Assembly: GCA_945859605.1 (NCBI GenBank)
Contig: OX243811.1
Span: 62,168,976 to 62,232,975 of the forward strand
DNA length: 64,000 nt
Reading direction: 5' to 3'
From: Lumbricus rubellus
Taxonomy: Eukaryota > Annelida > Clitellata > Crassiclitellata > Lumbricidae
Part shown: positions 25,211 to 48,310 of the stretch, one piece after another
Layout: every line of letters starts with the position of its first letter
Position numbering within the stretch: the stretch's first letter is position 1
Notes under the pieces: generated by a model
Seen by the model: the letters and a program-made list of their open reading frames with translations, nothing else
Database searches by the model: none
Told to the model about the DNA's origin: nothing
Position numbers and translations under genes: made by a program

Positions 25211-27622
25211 AGCCGGTGTGGTATGAAATTGTGTCCGGGCATGAAATATTGTCCGAAACATACTGTCATTGGTTAACGTGACCGCTGACGTCAGACAGCA
25301 ACTGTCAAACAAAAGTATTAATAGAACCGTGAGATCTTGTCCGGGAAAGACACACAATAGCAAAGATAATAATTCCAACACAACCACACCTGTCCATCTA
25401 ATAATAGACATCTATATTAAGAACTTGTTATTAACAGTATCCACAGAGCGTTTCCGATAAAGACCTAAAATAAAAAAGATAATAATTCCAACGTCCCATA
25501 AAAATTGGGAGCTATAATTACGAGAAATAGGGTAAAGAAACACAGACTATTTATTTGCGTTTAATTAACTAAGACTCTTCCATAATAATCACTCATTGCC
25601 TAGCCACGTGCTTCTCCGCATACTTTCTTTTAGAATTGAATATTCTATTGAAACAACAGGCCTATCTTCGGACAACGTTGATAGATCAATAAAAAAAACT
25701 TGAAACTTGAAACATTGGCGATTAAAACTCGGGGCCAAATAACTGTTTAAAACTGCTACACGCAGCCTACACATGCTAAAATATTTGTAGCAATAATTTA
25801 TATGTATTGGAGGGTGTCACGGCAACTGGTCTGCAGCCAACTCGTCTAACGACAAGTGGTCTACAGACACCTATGGAGCGCTTTAAGAAATGGAAGCTGT
25901 ATGCAAGTTCTTTTAGGCCTATAGGTGAAATGGAGGCTGGATTGATGAAAAACGCAAGATAGGTGGAATCTAAATGACGGTTCTTTTACATGTGAAATAG
26001 AAGCTTGATGACGAAAATGACTCATGGGAAATAAAAGCTGGACAAAGGCTTTTTTAGATCTGAAATAGAAGCTGAATTGATGAAGAAACGCTTAAGTAAT
26101 GGAAGCTGGATGAGGGTATTTTCATTTCTGAAATGGAAGCTGGAATGACAAAAATAACGGGCGAGAAATAGATCTGAAGTAGAAACTGGATGCATGTTGA
26201 AATACATGAATGAAAATCATCAATCCAGCTTCCATTATAGCTAGAAAACCATTTAGTTTTTTTCTCTCATAAATCTAGCTTCTATTTCATCAATACTAGT
26301 CGTCTGTAGACCAGTTGTCGTTTAATATACCAATTGTCTGTAGACGAGTTGCCGTTAGACTTTTTGTCTGTTGACCAATTGTCGTGGAACCGTATTGGAG
26401 AGTTCTAACACAGGTGCACTGTAGGCTTACATTGGCTATCATTAAGTAGGCTGCTAGTAAGTAAGTCAGTCAGTCGAAGTAAGAACATTTATCATTAGAC
26501 CACCAGCAAGCGCATAGTAGTTTGTACAATAATAAATTATAGAAACATTTAAGCAAAGCCATAGCCTACAATATTCTCATAACAAAGATCTTGGCATAAG
26601 ATTCAATTCTAGTGTGTGCATTAGGTGGGCAGGCTCGAGCATTGTATGAAGCAACTTATGGGAAGGGAGGAGGTAGTGAAGAATGTGAAAAGGATTTAAG
26701 AGGATAGAGCGGAAAAGAGCAAGCCCCTAGAACAGAGTGCGTCAATACTTGGAAAATCAGTAGGGATGAAGCCTCAACGGGTGAGTTCTTCTTAAAACAC
26801 CGTGAAGACGTCTACGCCCCATGGCCTTTGCAAATACCCACCACACAGGGAATGCATAAAGTTTAATCTAATCTGGGCATGGCAGTAGCCCTAACCACAT
26901 CAAAAGCCGTGATGTTTTGGGAATTTGCTTAAATTATCGAAATAAAAACCATACTAAATAATTATGTTCTCTGAAAACCTTAAAACCCCTCATAATAATT
27001 ATGTTTATTATGAGGAGTTTTAAGGTACGCTAAAATATGTTAATAATAAAGCGCTACAAAACATTTTTAATGTGCGAGTACCATGAGCCAATTTGATATA
27101 GAAAAGATTAGCCTAATGCTGCATGGGGCTTATAATTTAGAAAACCGAATCGATGGATTACTTCAGATAAACACAACTATGGAGCAGTAAAATTAGATGA
27201 GGCATTTATGAAGGCTGCAAGTCTTTAAAAAAATTTCCCATATTTACATACGCCTCTACTCATAACCACTTGGCCTGTTCTACGATGGGAAATTCTATCT
27301 AAAAATAGAAATAGGGTCATCGCAATGGCAACTACAAACATGGTGCTTTTCAACAATAATTCCACTGTTCACATCCTTGTTTTCTCAACTCATATGACAA
27401 AAATATTTTTGGCAAGTGGTATTGATAATGTTACCTTTTAAGCGGACAATATCTCGCGAAGTACTGCTTCGACAAGCGGGATACATATAACGGCGGAGTC
27501 GGACACGATTTCATGCCGGACAATATCCCATACGTAGGCCGCATGAAATACTGTCTTGACAACGGAAGTGGGCGGAGTCGGACAACATTTCATGCCGGAC
27601 ATATTTACACGCCACACCGGCT
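25211..27622. mobile_element. 2.4-kb TIR element, AGCCGGTGTGG ends
   Basis: Left AGCCGGTGTGGTATGAAATT and right (reversed) AGCCGGTGTGGCGTGTAAAT begin inverted ends of about 60 bp that both contain ATGTCCGG or GTGTCCGG and CATGAAATRTTGTCCGA. The right subterminal region repeats the GGACAATAT, GGCGGAGTCGGAC and ATTTCATGCCGGAC block. No transposase found. A second TIR element (25815-26392) is nested inside. Confidence 0.6.
25815..26392. mobile_element. nested inverted-repeat element with GAAGCTGGA subrepeats
   Basis: Both ends carry reiterated blocks related to CGACAACTGGTCTACAGAC in opposite orientation (25822-25870 and 26300-26390). The interior is a loose array of GAAATRGAAGCTGGAT, GATGAAAA and AACG units at roughly 35-45 bp. 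The same CCAGCTTCTATTT units occur at 60605-60950, inside another transposon. Confidence 0.55.
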
Positions 27623-27869
27623 CCTAGCCTCCTAGTGCTACGAGAATGTTAAGTGTTGTACAAATAAAAGAAGGCCTACAACGTTAAACTACACAAAAAT
27701 TTCTTATTGTATACATGGTTTCAATTTGAACTTTATTCAGCGAGTGTTCAGTATATATACTACAGTTCAGTAGGCCTACACATTACACAAGTGCACCTTA
27801 CATTTGACCCTTCAACGAGTCCCATTCTCTTCTGGCAGCAGATAAAACTACCCGCAGAAACAATAATGG
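27623..27869 (-). other. 3' flank / presumed 3' UTR of copy B
   Basis: CAGATAAAACTACCCGCAG at 27840-27858 matches CAGCATAAAACTACCCGCAG in the copy A 3' flank. Homology fades left of about 27825, which marks one edge of the duplicated module. Confidence 0.5.
27732..27737 (-). terminator. candidate polyadenylation signal, copy B
   Basis: TTTATT on the plus strand gives AATAAA on the coding strand, 133 bases past the stop codon. Confidence 0.35.
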
Positions 27870-38697
<10,828 letters not shown>

Positions 38698-38780
38698 CTC
38701 AATGGTATCGCATTGTCATTCAACAAAATTGTTAGTTATGTAGCCTAATCTTCAGACAATCAGCGGCTGTCACTGGCTCA
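38698..38780 (-). promoter_or_regulatory. 5' UTR of copy B exon 1 with conserved acceptor
   Basis: TTGGTTTTTCAG|TGAGCCAGTG on the coding strand is identical to copy C. A leader intron upstream is inferred. Confidence 0.45.
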
Positions 38781-38880
38781 CTGAAAAACCAACAAAAGTT
38801 ACATTTTGCATATTATCATTATATCATATTATTATACTCGAACATGTATATCATAACATATTGCCGTTGCCGTTTATCTT

Positions 38881-39062
38881 ATAGGCCCAAGTATCTGGGA
38901 TGACGGTGCCTTTGTAATGGCATGTGATGCCTTACAGAGCTACACGGATATATTTGTCGACTTCAGCAATATGGGCTAAACACTAAACAGTCTCGTCAAT
39001 CTAAGTGTTTACACTTGCTTTCTGAAATGTATACCTATATTTAAAGTGTTGATGTTCATTCA
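38881..39062. promoter_or_regulatory. paralog-conserved 5' flank of copy B (no insertion)
   Basis: Contains TATCTGGGATG (also beside the hAT element of copy A), GGTGCC..TAATGGCATG (the intact counterpart of the Mar1 site of copy C) and ACAGTCTCGTCAATCTAAGT with TGTTTACACTTGC. It continues after an R1 insertion at about 39825-39900 (GCGCTTGCATAGCTTCATGA). Confidence 0.6.
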
Positions 39063-39066
39063 TTCA

Positions 39067-39745
39067 TTCAGAGCATTTATATAGCATCCCTTCAAGAAAC
39101 TACTCAGAGGCACTCCCAGCCCAACGGCGAACAAGAAAAAAGACTTGAGAGACTTGTAGAACCTAGCCGGATGGACCACAAGTAGGGAGCGAAGCGTAAC
39201 CAGAAGGTCGTTCCAGACAGTAGGCCCCACGACCGAGAAAGCACGGCGCTACTTAATAGCCAAGCGAGCCCGCGGGATCAGAAGCTCTCCCTAGCCGAGG
39301 AGCGAAGCACACGACGCGCTGCGACGTCAGAGACTGGACAGCACAGATCACGCAAGTATGACGGAGCACAACCAAGGACACAGCGAGAGACCGCAGCAGC
39401 AATGCGGTATGAGATCCGCTGGGACACAGGCAGCCAGTGCAGCACATCGCGCATATTTATCGCGCATAAGCAGAGACAGGAGCAAATTTAGGAAGCCGCC
39501 CAAACAAGGCGAGCAGCCGAGCGCAAGACACGATCAAATCGCCCCAGGACCCCAAGGGGAAAACCAGCAATTAAGGAGCAACAGTTGTCAATTCGACTTG
39601 TAACAAAGACGTGTATTATAAGGACGACGACCCCGTCGTGAGAGAAAAAAGAGCGGGAGACCACCCGGATCTGCATGACGAAGCTGGTAATAGGCACTCC
39701 GCGCAGCCAAGTTCACATGCTGGGACAGAGTAAGTTCAGAATCGA
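39067..39745 (-). repeat. dispersed repeat R1, copy 2
   Basis: (ATTC)n then ATTTATATAGCATCCCTTCA, ACTCAGAGGCACTCCCAGCC, ACCGAGAAAGCACGGCG, AACAGTTGTCAATTCGACTTG. Homologous to 16410-17065. It lies within the 5' flank of copy B, interrupting sequence that is continuous in copy A. Confidence 0.65.
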
Positions 39746-39954
39746 GGGTGAGTACCAGATTACGAACCGTGGGGGGAAAGGAGTAACGAGGAAAGAGCAG
39801 AGCAAGTTGGGAATACCATGTGTACGCAGTAACAGCGCTTAAATTAGCGCTTGCATAGCTTCATGATGTATTACAGAGGCACATTTATAAATCTTCATAT
39901 ATTATGCGTTGCGATTGTTTAACGCATCCTGTAATTGTAATTGCAATTAAGACG

Positions 39955-40630
39955 GTGTACCCACATTTAAGCACACGACACTTAAACACAGACACTTAAA
40001 CACACGACAGATAAACACATGGACAGATAAACACACGACAGATAAACCCAGCGACATATTAAAATGAGGTACACAGTACACACGAGATATATATATATAT
40101 ATATATATATTCATTCATTCATTCATTCATTCTGAGAATTTATATAGCGCCTCTTCCAGAGTCCAAAAGTAGCAAACTCCAACCTGTCTGAAACAACTGT
40201 GAAAATTCTGCGTTTTGATGAAATAATCCGTCGAAATGACAGAGAGGTCGGTAAACGACCACATGGCCGCTCACCTGCGCAGGCATTCGGATTTTTTTAT
40301 ATAGGCATTTATAAGTGTATATATATGCCCATATATATGCCAATATATATATGCCTATATATATACTTATATAGGATATATAAAACCAATATTTTTGGGA
40401 ATCGGTTAAAACCAAATTGTTAATCTTGATAATCTGTCTTATATCTATCCTGTATACTGTATAGGCCTACTTCCTTTTAATATGCCGCTGTGTTTATCAG
40501 TCGTGTGTTTATCTGTCCATGTGTTTATGTGTCGTGTGTTTATCTGCTCATGTACTTATCTGCCGTGTGTCTAAGTGTCTGTGTTTAAGTGTCTTGTGAT
40601 TATTATCTGTCGCATGTTTAAATGTGATGT
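39955..40630. mobile_element. foldback-type element with CACACGACA arms
   Basis: The left arm has repeated ACACGACAGATAAACAC and GACACTTAAACAC. The right arm (40495-40625) carries the reverse complements GTGTTTATCTG and GTGTTTAAGTGTC. Between them lie (AT)n, (ATTC)n with an R1 tail fragment, and an AT-rich palindromic stretch (40305-40385). Confidence 0.5.
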
Positions 40631-40775
40631 AACCAATTAAGATATTTTCTATAGCATCGTCGGTGGCAAGCTGCTTCTAGCCTACTTCTATAGGTGCTTT
40701 CATGGGCGTAACTTTTCCTCAGATAGTGTTGGTGACCATACATTTTTCACAACTCTAGACTAGAGGCTTGGGGGT

Positions 40776-41140
40776 GAGAGGGTCCGTAGCTCAGTTGAGA
40801 GAGCGCTGGTCGTTAAACTGAGAGTCATCTACGCGACCCGGGTTCGAGCATCACGCGGGGCATTAATTTATAAAAGTTTCTGTTAGCTGCCATTGGCGCT
40901 TTGCTGTTGTGTTGCTTGACTCGGGTTCTGCTGAAAATAAGATAGCCCCTCCTACTTCTGGTTCGGCCGAACCAGGAGTGATCCAGCACTTAGGGAGTCT
41001 TAGGCTATTAGTGTTAAGCTGAACCCACTGCTGTAAAGCCGACCTGCGTGTCGTGCTATGGTGGACCGTATTTCGTCGAACCTGTAGGCCTACCTGTAAT
41101 TCTGCGGTTTGTCAGATTGAATCAATAAAGAATAAAATAT
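40776..41140 (+). mobile_element. tRNA-derived SINE or tRNA pseudogene, family S3
   Basis: GTCCGTAGCTCAGTTGAGAG is a good A box and D arm; CGGGTTCGAGCAT is a B box at the right spacing. The anticodon and T stems do not pair properly, so it is not a functional tRNA. An unrelated body of about 270 bp follows and ends in AATCAATAAAGAATAAAAT, a typical SINE tail. Confidence 0.55.
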
Positions 41141-41149
41141 TAGACGCTA

Positions 41150-41565
41150 CTGTTTGATGGTCCGGTCGATGATCACCTGGTCAAACAGCTGCCACTCTTC
41201 AATCAGATGCGCCCTACGGTTACCGATGTCATGAATACGGGAACAAAAAACGCGCTCCTCCAGTACATGTACCTTGTATCTGGACCGAGGTCTGGACTGC
41301 TAGGCGGCCACCGCTGCGGAATATGAAGCCGAGTGTCTCCCGGAACAGCTAATACTCTAGGCTACTACGTCTACGGTCGTGTGTCATAAACTTGACAAAC
41401 TCACTAATAGGCCCTATTTCTAATCGGCTTTAGAATTTGGTAGTTATATGGCCATTGGCCACTGTTGTTGCTTGTAAAATTTCAGACAACTCCTAAACTT
41501 TTTGACCGAAATACGACACTTTTGTTGGGTTCTACTTTTTGTCGGGACACCGTGTAGATAATATA
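41150..41565. mobile_element. rearranged half copy of Mar1
   Basis: The right end GGGACACCGTGTA and its preceding TIR match 1485-1620. The adjoining 41160-41400 is the reverse complement of the Mar1 interior (GATGATCACCTGGTCAAACA, TACATGTACC). The left TIR is missing. Confidence 0.65.
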
Positions 41566-41739
41566 TATAATATATAATTATATATGTACATAAAATTATA
41601 TTGTGTATGCTATTATAATCATATATAATATTTTATTTAGGCATCAGATAGCTACAGTCCTGAAGACTATAATCATACGTGTAGCCAACAATAATAGGCG
41701 AAGGCTTTTGTGCTCAAATTTAGCCCATAAACATATTAC

Positions 41740-42110
41740 AGGCTTTCGAAAACAAATGCATTAGGAAACTACTACGTATTTCATGGACAGAAATGTTGAC
41801 TAATGAACGAGTTTACAAATTAGCAGGGACAAAAAGCGAGTTATTAGGTCATGTCAAAACCCGGAAATTACGATACTTTGGTCACATCCTGCGACAGCAG
41901 GACAATATTGAAAATAGTGTCATGACGGGATTGGTGCAGGGTGTTCGCGGTCGCGGTAGACCTAGAATATGCTGGCTTGATAACATCACGCTGTGGACCG
42001 GTTTATCAGGAGCGGCGCTATTGCGGACTGTAAAGGATAGATCTTGCTGGAGTACTTTGGTCCACTCATGTAGCCAACCGTCGCGTAGCGACGTCGGCGT
42101 ATTGACATGA
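41740..42110 (+). pseudogene. 3' end of a non-LTR retrotransposon ORF2 (LINE fragment 1)
   Basis: The frame reads FENKCIRKLLRISWTEMLTN, ERVYKLAG, RKLRYFGHILRQ, GRGRPRICWLDNITLWTGL and ends VKDRSCWSTL. The FGHILR...GRGRPR..W.D....WTGLS layout is the C-terminal region downstream of the reverse transcriptase in many non-LTR elements. It is truncated at the 5' side and ends in TGACATGACATGACA, a likely simple tail. Confidence 0.8.
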
Positions 42111-42268
42111 CATGACAAACATATTACACAGAGCAGCTATGAAGTGTAGGCTATATAATAATATCATATATATATATATAATTATATATATGCTAGATTT
42201 GAGCACAAAAGTCTTCACCTATATATTGTAGGCTACACGTATGAAATGTCGCCATCCGTCATCCGCCG

Positions 42269-42664
42269 CCGGTGTCGCGCGACAGAGTCTCCCCCCTAAA
42301 AGTCTCCCCCCGGAGACTTTATTTCGAAATAGATTCTCCCCCGGAGGATCTGTTCTAGAATAAATTCGCCCCCCGGAGACTATATTCTGAAATAAAGTCT
42401 CCGGGGGGAGAGAATATTTCCTCCGTCCACGAAACAAAGTCTCCCCCCGTTGATCGTAAAATCAGATACAGTCGCATAAAATTAATAGATGAGCATACCA
42501 AACCGTTAGTTTGCGTTGCCAACACGATAACACGTTATTTAACACGAACATTTATATACTTTTACACCAGAAAAATTTCTTCCAAAACAGATTTTCAGCC
42601 AGGGGGAGACTTTGTTTCGGGGGGAGACTTCGTTTCGGGGGGAGACTTTATTTCGTGACACCGG
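42269..42664. mobile_element. TIR element with GGGGGAGACT blocks
   Basis: The ends CCGGTGTCGCGCGACAGAGT and, reversed, CCGGTGTCACGAAATAAAGT are followed by repeated AGTCTCCCCCC or TTTATTTCGAAAT units, several in each arm. About 400 bp, no coding capacity. The TGTCACGAAATA start links it to the family at 2124-4992. Confidence 0.65.
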
Positions 42665-42894
42665 CGTTAAGCCGTCAAGTCGATACCCTGCAGCCGCTGT
42701 CACCGACGCTCACTCAATATTGTTCTAAATGAAAAATCATTGTTTTCTTTAAAACAGGTTTCTAAAATCATTTTACTATAAAACATTTTTGCCAGCGATG
42801 AATAGTAGGCCTTCACTGTAAACGGGATTTGGTTTATTGTTGATCGATATCAAAATCGATTAGACATACATTGTACATGTAGACCCAACTGTAA

Positions 42895-43110
42895 TATCAT
42901 ACGCATGAAAACAGTCGTCAGCAAGTCTGACGTGCGACAGATTCTACCGATTAAAATCAATACAATGTTTCCATCAAATTATATAGCGCCTTTTCCCAGT
43001 CATTCCATATACAGACCAGTTGTTTTAAGCACAAAGAACAAACGTTATTGACTTGCAGCATAGAGATAGGCTAGTGTAGTCAATTCACTGTGGAGTGAAG
43101 TTTAGGGTAA
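42895..43110 (+). repeat. dispersed repeat R2, copy 2
   Basis: GCATGAAAACAGTCGTCAGC, TTAAAATCAATACAATGTTT and TATAGCGCCTTTTCCCAGTC match 20670-20865. 43190-43215 resembles the flank of the 14-bp minisatellite at 18.9k. Confidence 0.6.
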
Positions 43111-44400
43111 TGGTTGCACTCTGACAAGAAGACGAGCCCACAAACGCCAGAGGTCTCTTCCCCTCGTTACCCTCCCTAAGGTCGACTCACCCTTCCATTC
43201 AGCAGATGACGTTGGTATACTGAGCAGTAGGGCGTGATGAGCGCAGTGGCGTAGCTACCATGTGTGCAATGTGTGCAATGCACACGAGCCCACGACCTCC
43301 ATGGCCCACAGAGATTGTTAAAATATTAATCTATCCTAATTATTAATTCACATTATTTAGTGACATAGGCCTATGTAGATTTTGTGAACACACTTACATC
43401 ACTTCGATACCGAGTAAGTCTACTTTACTAACGTCTGCCAACCGCAGTGCTGTTGGTGAGCAAAACAAGACCTTTAAGTTGTTTTTGTGTGTCTGTAAGC
43501 TTACTAGCCTAAGTCATGGCGGTTAAATTGCCGGAGAACGTTAGTATGTGAACGATAGCGAAAAATATCAGTAGGTGTAGGTCTAACACAGTTTTCAGTT
43601 GCGAACATGAAACGAATAAAATTGGCGTAAGATTTTCATTTCGCTCATTCTCTTTCCTACATGCAAAAGTTGTCTCGTGCCTCTAAGGCTATCGCTAAGG
43701 ATATATAGGTGTGATAGTATACCCGCGTGTCTGTCATGCTTTTGTAATGTAATTAAAAAGTGAAAGAAGGCTTAAAATGTGGTCATATCAAAGACTAGGG
43801 GCTTAATCCCATTTAGCCACCCGCAATTGCCACTCTGGTTGAGGGAGATGTCAAATCACTACCATATCCAACAGGCTACCGGAATGCTTGGTCATGCCTG
43901 TGAAAAGTTTCGAGAACTTTACAAAAGAGGCTGAGAACAAGTGGTGAAAAGCTCATTTGATAAAAAATTATTTGAAGTGACATAATTTTTAAAAATAGGC
44001 TACTTTATGTTGCATTACGCTTTTGGATCTTCAAGAACCGGTGGTGGGTTCACTAAAAGTGATATAACTTTTGTTCTGTTCAAAATATTTCTATGAAATT
44101 TAGTTATTGTAGGCTACGTACATATGCATTACCTTTAGGCCCTTGATATTTGATTTAAAAATTATTATTTTGACCAAGATATTAGAAAAACAATTGTGGG
44201 ATTGCTTTTTATGACCCATCCAGTACAAAAGCATTTGCTTATTGCTGTCCAATGACTTTGTGTCATATCGAGGATTACTACAGTGTCGCCCTCCTTCGTT
44301 CTGCAGACTTGGGACTTGCACTTATAAAGTCCGAATAGTATCGGAGTTGCACAAAAGCTTCAATCATTCTCGTTTTTAAACTTGCAACACAGTGTTTAAT
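43111..44400. other. intergenic, nothing recognised
   Basis: No exon-like frame and no shared repeat apart from 43190-43215. Confidence 0.45.
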
Positions 44401-44540
44401 CTAGTCCCCCTCCGCTGGGGGGGGGGGAATTCAGGTTTCTGGAGGGGAGACAATCGAGCGTCCGAAGGACGCTCGTGAGGCGCGTAGCGCCGAGACCCGT
44501 AAGGGGAGGTGTATGGGGAGGGGGATGTGCCCCTCCCCAT

Positions 44541-45541
44541 CAGAAACTTTTTGAATTTCCACATTGCAATGGTAACATTTTAAGGTGTCATCTTAACAAA
44601 ATGCCTGTACTTTTTCAGAGCCTCATCAGAAACTTTTTGAATTTCCACATTGCAATGGTAACATTTTAAGGTGTCATCTTAACAAAATACCTGTACTTTT
44701 TCAGGGCCTCATCAGAAACTTTTTGAATCTCTACATTGTAATGGCAGCATTTTAAGGTGTCATCTTAACAAAATACCTGTACTTTTTCAGAGCCTCATCA
44801 GAAACTTTTTGAATTTCCACATTGCAATGGTAACATTTTAAGGTGTCATCTTAACAAAATACCTGTACTTTTTCAGGGCCTCATCAGAAACTTTTTGAAT
44901 CTCTACATTGTAATGGCAGCATTTTAAGGTGTCATCTTAACAAAATACCTGTACTTTTTCAGAGCCTCATCAGAAACTTTTTGAATTTCCACATTGCAAT
45001 GGTAACAATTTAAGGTGTCATCTTAACAAAATACCTGTACTTTTTCAGAGCCTCATCAGAAACTTTTTGAATTTCCACATTGCAATGGTAACATTTTAAG
45101 GTGTCATCTTAACAAAATACCTGTACTTTTTCAGAGCCTCATCAGAAACTTTTTGAATCTTCACATTGCAATGGCAGCATTTTAAGGTGTCATCTTAACA
45201 AAATACCTGTATTTTTTCAGAGCCTAATCAGAAACTTTTTGAATCTCCACATTGTAATGACAGCATTTTAAGGTGTCATCTTAACAAAATACCTGTACTT
45301 TTTCAGAGCCTCATCAGAAACTTTTTGAATTTCCACATTGCAATGGTAGCATTTTAAGGTGTCATTTTAACAAAATACCTGTACTTGTTCAGAGCCTCAT
45401 CAGAAATTTTTGAATTTCCACATTGCAATACCAGGATTTTAAGGTGTCATCTTAACAAAATACCTGTATTTGTTCGGAGCCTTATCAGAAACCTTTTGAA
45501 TCTCCACATTGCAATGGTAGCATTTTAAGGTGTCATTTTAA
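44541..45541. repeat. 86-bp tandem array, ~11.6 copies
   Basis: CAGAAACTTTTTGAAT recurs at 44541, 44627, 44713 and 44799 and so on. Two sub-variants (TTTCCACATTGCAATGGTAAC and TCTCTACATTGTAATGGCAGC) partly alternate, hinting at amplification of two-unit blocks. The GC-rich lead-in 44405-44540 has palindromic GAGCGTCCGAAGGACGCTC. A non-amplified relative is at 7420-7770. Confidence 0.93.
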
Positions 45542-46239
45542 CACTCATTTTAGCAGGATTGTGTAATAGTAAATAATTACTATAATCATATAATAGTAAA
45601 CAATATTACGGTATATTATATTGTAACAGTTAATGTAATGCGATGATGTAAGCAGCAGCTAAAAACTATTATCATTTTGCCAAATTTTTCTGGAGGGATG
45701 TCATCTCTGTTTTTCGTATAGCAAAAATTGTGTTTATACTAATATATAGGCCTACAGTAAGTTAAAGCCTACTCATTGCAACATGATAGTATCATATATT
45801 ATATTAGTAAATAATGTCGTTATAATCATATAATAGTAAATAATATCACGATTAATAACACTTCATGTAAAACAATGATGAAAACAGTAAAAAAACTAAT
45901 ATCATTTTGTCAAATTTTTATGAGGGGGGGAATGTCAATCCTGGGGGGGAACTTCCTTCCCGAGACGTCTAGATTAAACACTGCTTGCAACATCAACGAC
46001 TCAAATGCCTACTCACGCAAATACAGCGTGCGACGTGCAAATTATCCAGATCTATTACACATGGTACAATTGCACGTCATATGCAACAGTATGCATAAAT
46101 GTACGTAAGTGTACAATGTACATGCGTACTAAACGCGTACACGCATACATACACATGCACATAAATTGATGCACACAAATACGTACATATAATAAATACA
46201 TGCAATGCATACATACAAGCATAAAAACGTACATACCTT

Positions 46240-46459
46240 GTGGGGCGCGGTGGTGTATAGTGGTGGCGTCGTCGCCTTGAAGCCGGAAGGTTCGAGGTTT
46301 GAATCCACCCTCAAGCCACCGCGTAGAGACCTTGGGCAAGTCTTTCACTCGCAATTGCTCAGCGCTTCGGCGTGAAACTCCGATGCAGTGTCCGCTCTGC
46401 ATTCGGGAGCGCCTCTGAGTAGAAGAGACAACTTGAAGGGGCGCTATAACAAGTGCACA
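46240..46459 (+). mobile_element. tRNA-derived SINE (family S1), copy 4
   Basis: GGGGCGCGGTGGTGTATAGT, GAGGTTTGAATCC, GACCTTGGGCAAGTC, CTCAGCGCTTCGGCGTGAAA, then ATAACAAGTGCACATA running straight into (CATA)n. Confidence 0.88.
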
Positions 46460-46764
46460 TACATACATACATACATACATACATACATACATACATACAT
46501 ACATACATACATACATACATACATACATACATACATACATACATACATACATACATACATACATACATACATACATACATGCATGCATGCATGCATGCAT
46601 GCATACATACATACATACATACATACATACATACATACATACATACATACATACATACATACATACATACATACATACATACATACATGCATGCATGCAT
46701 GCATACATACATACATACATACATACATACATACATGCATGCATGCATACATGCATACACACAG
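46460..46764. repeat. (CATA)n microsatellite grown from a SINE tail
   Basis: About 75 units with three short GCATGCATGC blocks. Confidence 0.97.
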
Positions 46765-46834
46765 GTAAATAGCAGGGTACACTGGTATATGCTAGTAAAC
46801 CAGGATGCACGCGGTTATTTATGTGTATTTTGGG

Positions 46835-46965
46835 GCTGAAATTCGAAGCGAACGACTAAAAAAAGTCGTCAGAATTTTCGGACGGGAAATTCGTGACATT
46901 TCCTCAAGACTTTCGCCGGATGACTCAAAGAAAGGTCGTCAGAAATCTCGGCCCCCAAAAAGTCC
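46835..46965 (+). repeat. GACTAAAAAAGTCGTC-type repeat
   Basis: CGACTAAAAAAAGTCGTCAG, TTTTCGGACGGGAAATT and a second GATGACTCAAAGAAAGGTCG. The same words occur at 47455-47570, 58865-59000, 59825-59925, 10120-10215 and 32855-32974. Confidence 0.5.
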
Positions 46966-47218
46966 AGGCCAACGTGTACTCACCTGAAAATTTACCAGTA
47001 CAGCCCTGTAGACTGTAGACAGTATATATAGACGGTAGACGGTAGACTAAGTAGACGGTAGACTAAGTAGACGTAGGCTAAGTAGAGGAAGAACTCAGGC
47101 AAGCGTAGGCCAACTCTACACAGAGAAAAATTCCACATTATGTTATGTTAGTTATGTATGTGATTTGTATGCACTTTTTTTCACCTTCGCAGTTTTATTG
47201 TTCTTTGTTCTGATCCAT

Positions 47219-47660
47219 GCTTCAATCAGCGTTGCCACTCCTTGAGTTTTTTCACAAGATCTTGGGTTTTTCTATCCGAACATGGGATATTGGTTTGTTT
47301 TTTGGGGACGAACTTGGGTTTTTTCTGGGAGTTTTTCGGCTAAAAAATCTTGGTTTTTTTCGATCCGAAGTTGGAAAATGGGTTTTTTGAGGGGGGGAAT
47401 TGGGATTTTAGCAGAAAATTTAGGAAATTGGGGATATTTCTCAACGATTTGGCTGGATGACTAAAAAGGTCATCAGAATTTTCGGGCGGGAAATTGGAGA
47501 AATTTTTGGCCCGGATGACAGAAAAAAAGGTCTTCAGAATTTTTCGGACGGAAAATTGTGGAGATTTTCGGAAGATTTTGGCAATTTGGGTTTTCTTGGG
47601 TTTTTTCGACGCTCCAACTTGGGTTTTTTAATTTATGAGAGTGGCAACGCTGGCTTCAAT
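47219..47660. mobile_element. hAT-type MITE with TTGGGTTTTT repeats
   Basis: The element 47227-47652 starts CAGCGTTGCCACTC and ends GAGTGGCAACGCTG. It is flanked by the 8-bp direct repeat GCTTCAAT on both sides. The interior repeats CTTGGGTTTTTT many times and includes two GATGACTAAAAAGGTC or GAAAAAAAGGTC segments. No coding capacity. Its interior resembles that of the hAT element at 60975-61705 although the TIRs differ. Confidence 0.9.
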
Positions 47661-48310
47661 GGTTAGTGTTAGACAGAAATGAGAAAGCGGCGACCGTGCT
47701 AGCGGAACAATATTGCTCCTTTGGGGCTTACCATTAGACGCCCGTGAACCGTTACGTGAAAATGCACTCATATTTTGGGGGGTTTTGGTGATCAATAAAG
47801 CTTGTGAATGGTTAAAAATGGTATAATGGATAAGGTCGTCCCAGCAAGAAATGGAGAGGGATCGAGCACGGTTGCTTAGTGCGTGGGTGCCGGGGTATAG
47901 AAGCCACCGATGCCAGTCATGCATAATTATAGATCTAATCGTTTAACTCGTTGTAGCCTACAGTGAACATCTGCATTCTATTATAGCCTATCTATCGCAG
48001 TTTGAATACCTGCAGGCCTATAGAGGAGCCTTAGCACGACGAACTATATACTAACTTAGGCCTACTCATTACTCAACTGCTGACGGTGAGACTTAACTAT
48101 AAATGAAAACGAGCTGCTATTGGTTTAGATATTGTATGAGTAGACCTGCTGAAACATATTCTCTTATAATAGGACTAAGAATAATTATAAATCTGATTCT
48201 CTCACAATAATTCTTATGATGTTAATCCAGTAGATCATAGCACATCTTTCTTTCAGTTTAGTTACACCGTTCGTTTGCATGTAGCCTGATGTAGGCTACA
48301 CTAGGCCTAA
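47661..48310. other. intergenic, nothing recognised
   Basis: No supportable feature. Confidence 0.45.

Noticed and set aside
39358..39697. ORFs in the 39.4-39.7k GC-rich stretch
   Set aside because: They lie inside dispersed repeat R1, and the frame is not kept in the other copy at 16.4-17.06k.
40776..40862. Functional tRNA gene (tRNA-Asn-like)
   Set aside because: A and B boxes are good, but the anticodon and T stems cannot pair and a SINE body with an AATAAA-rich tail follows.
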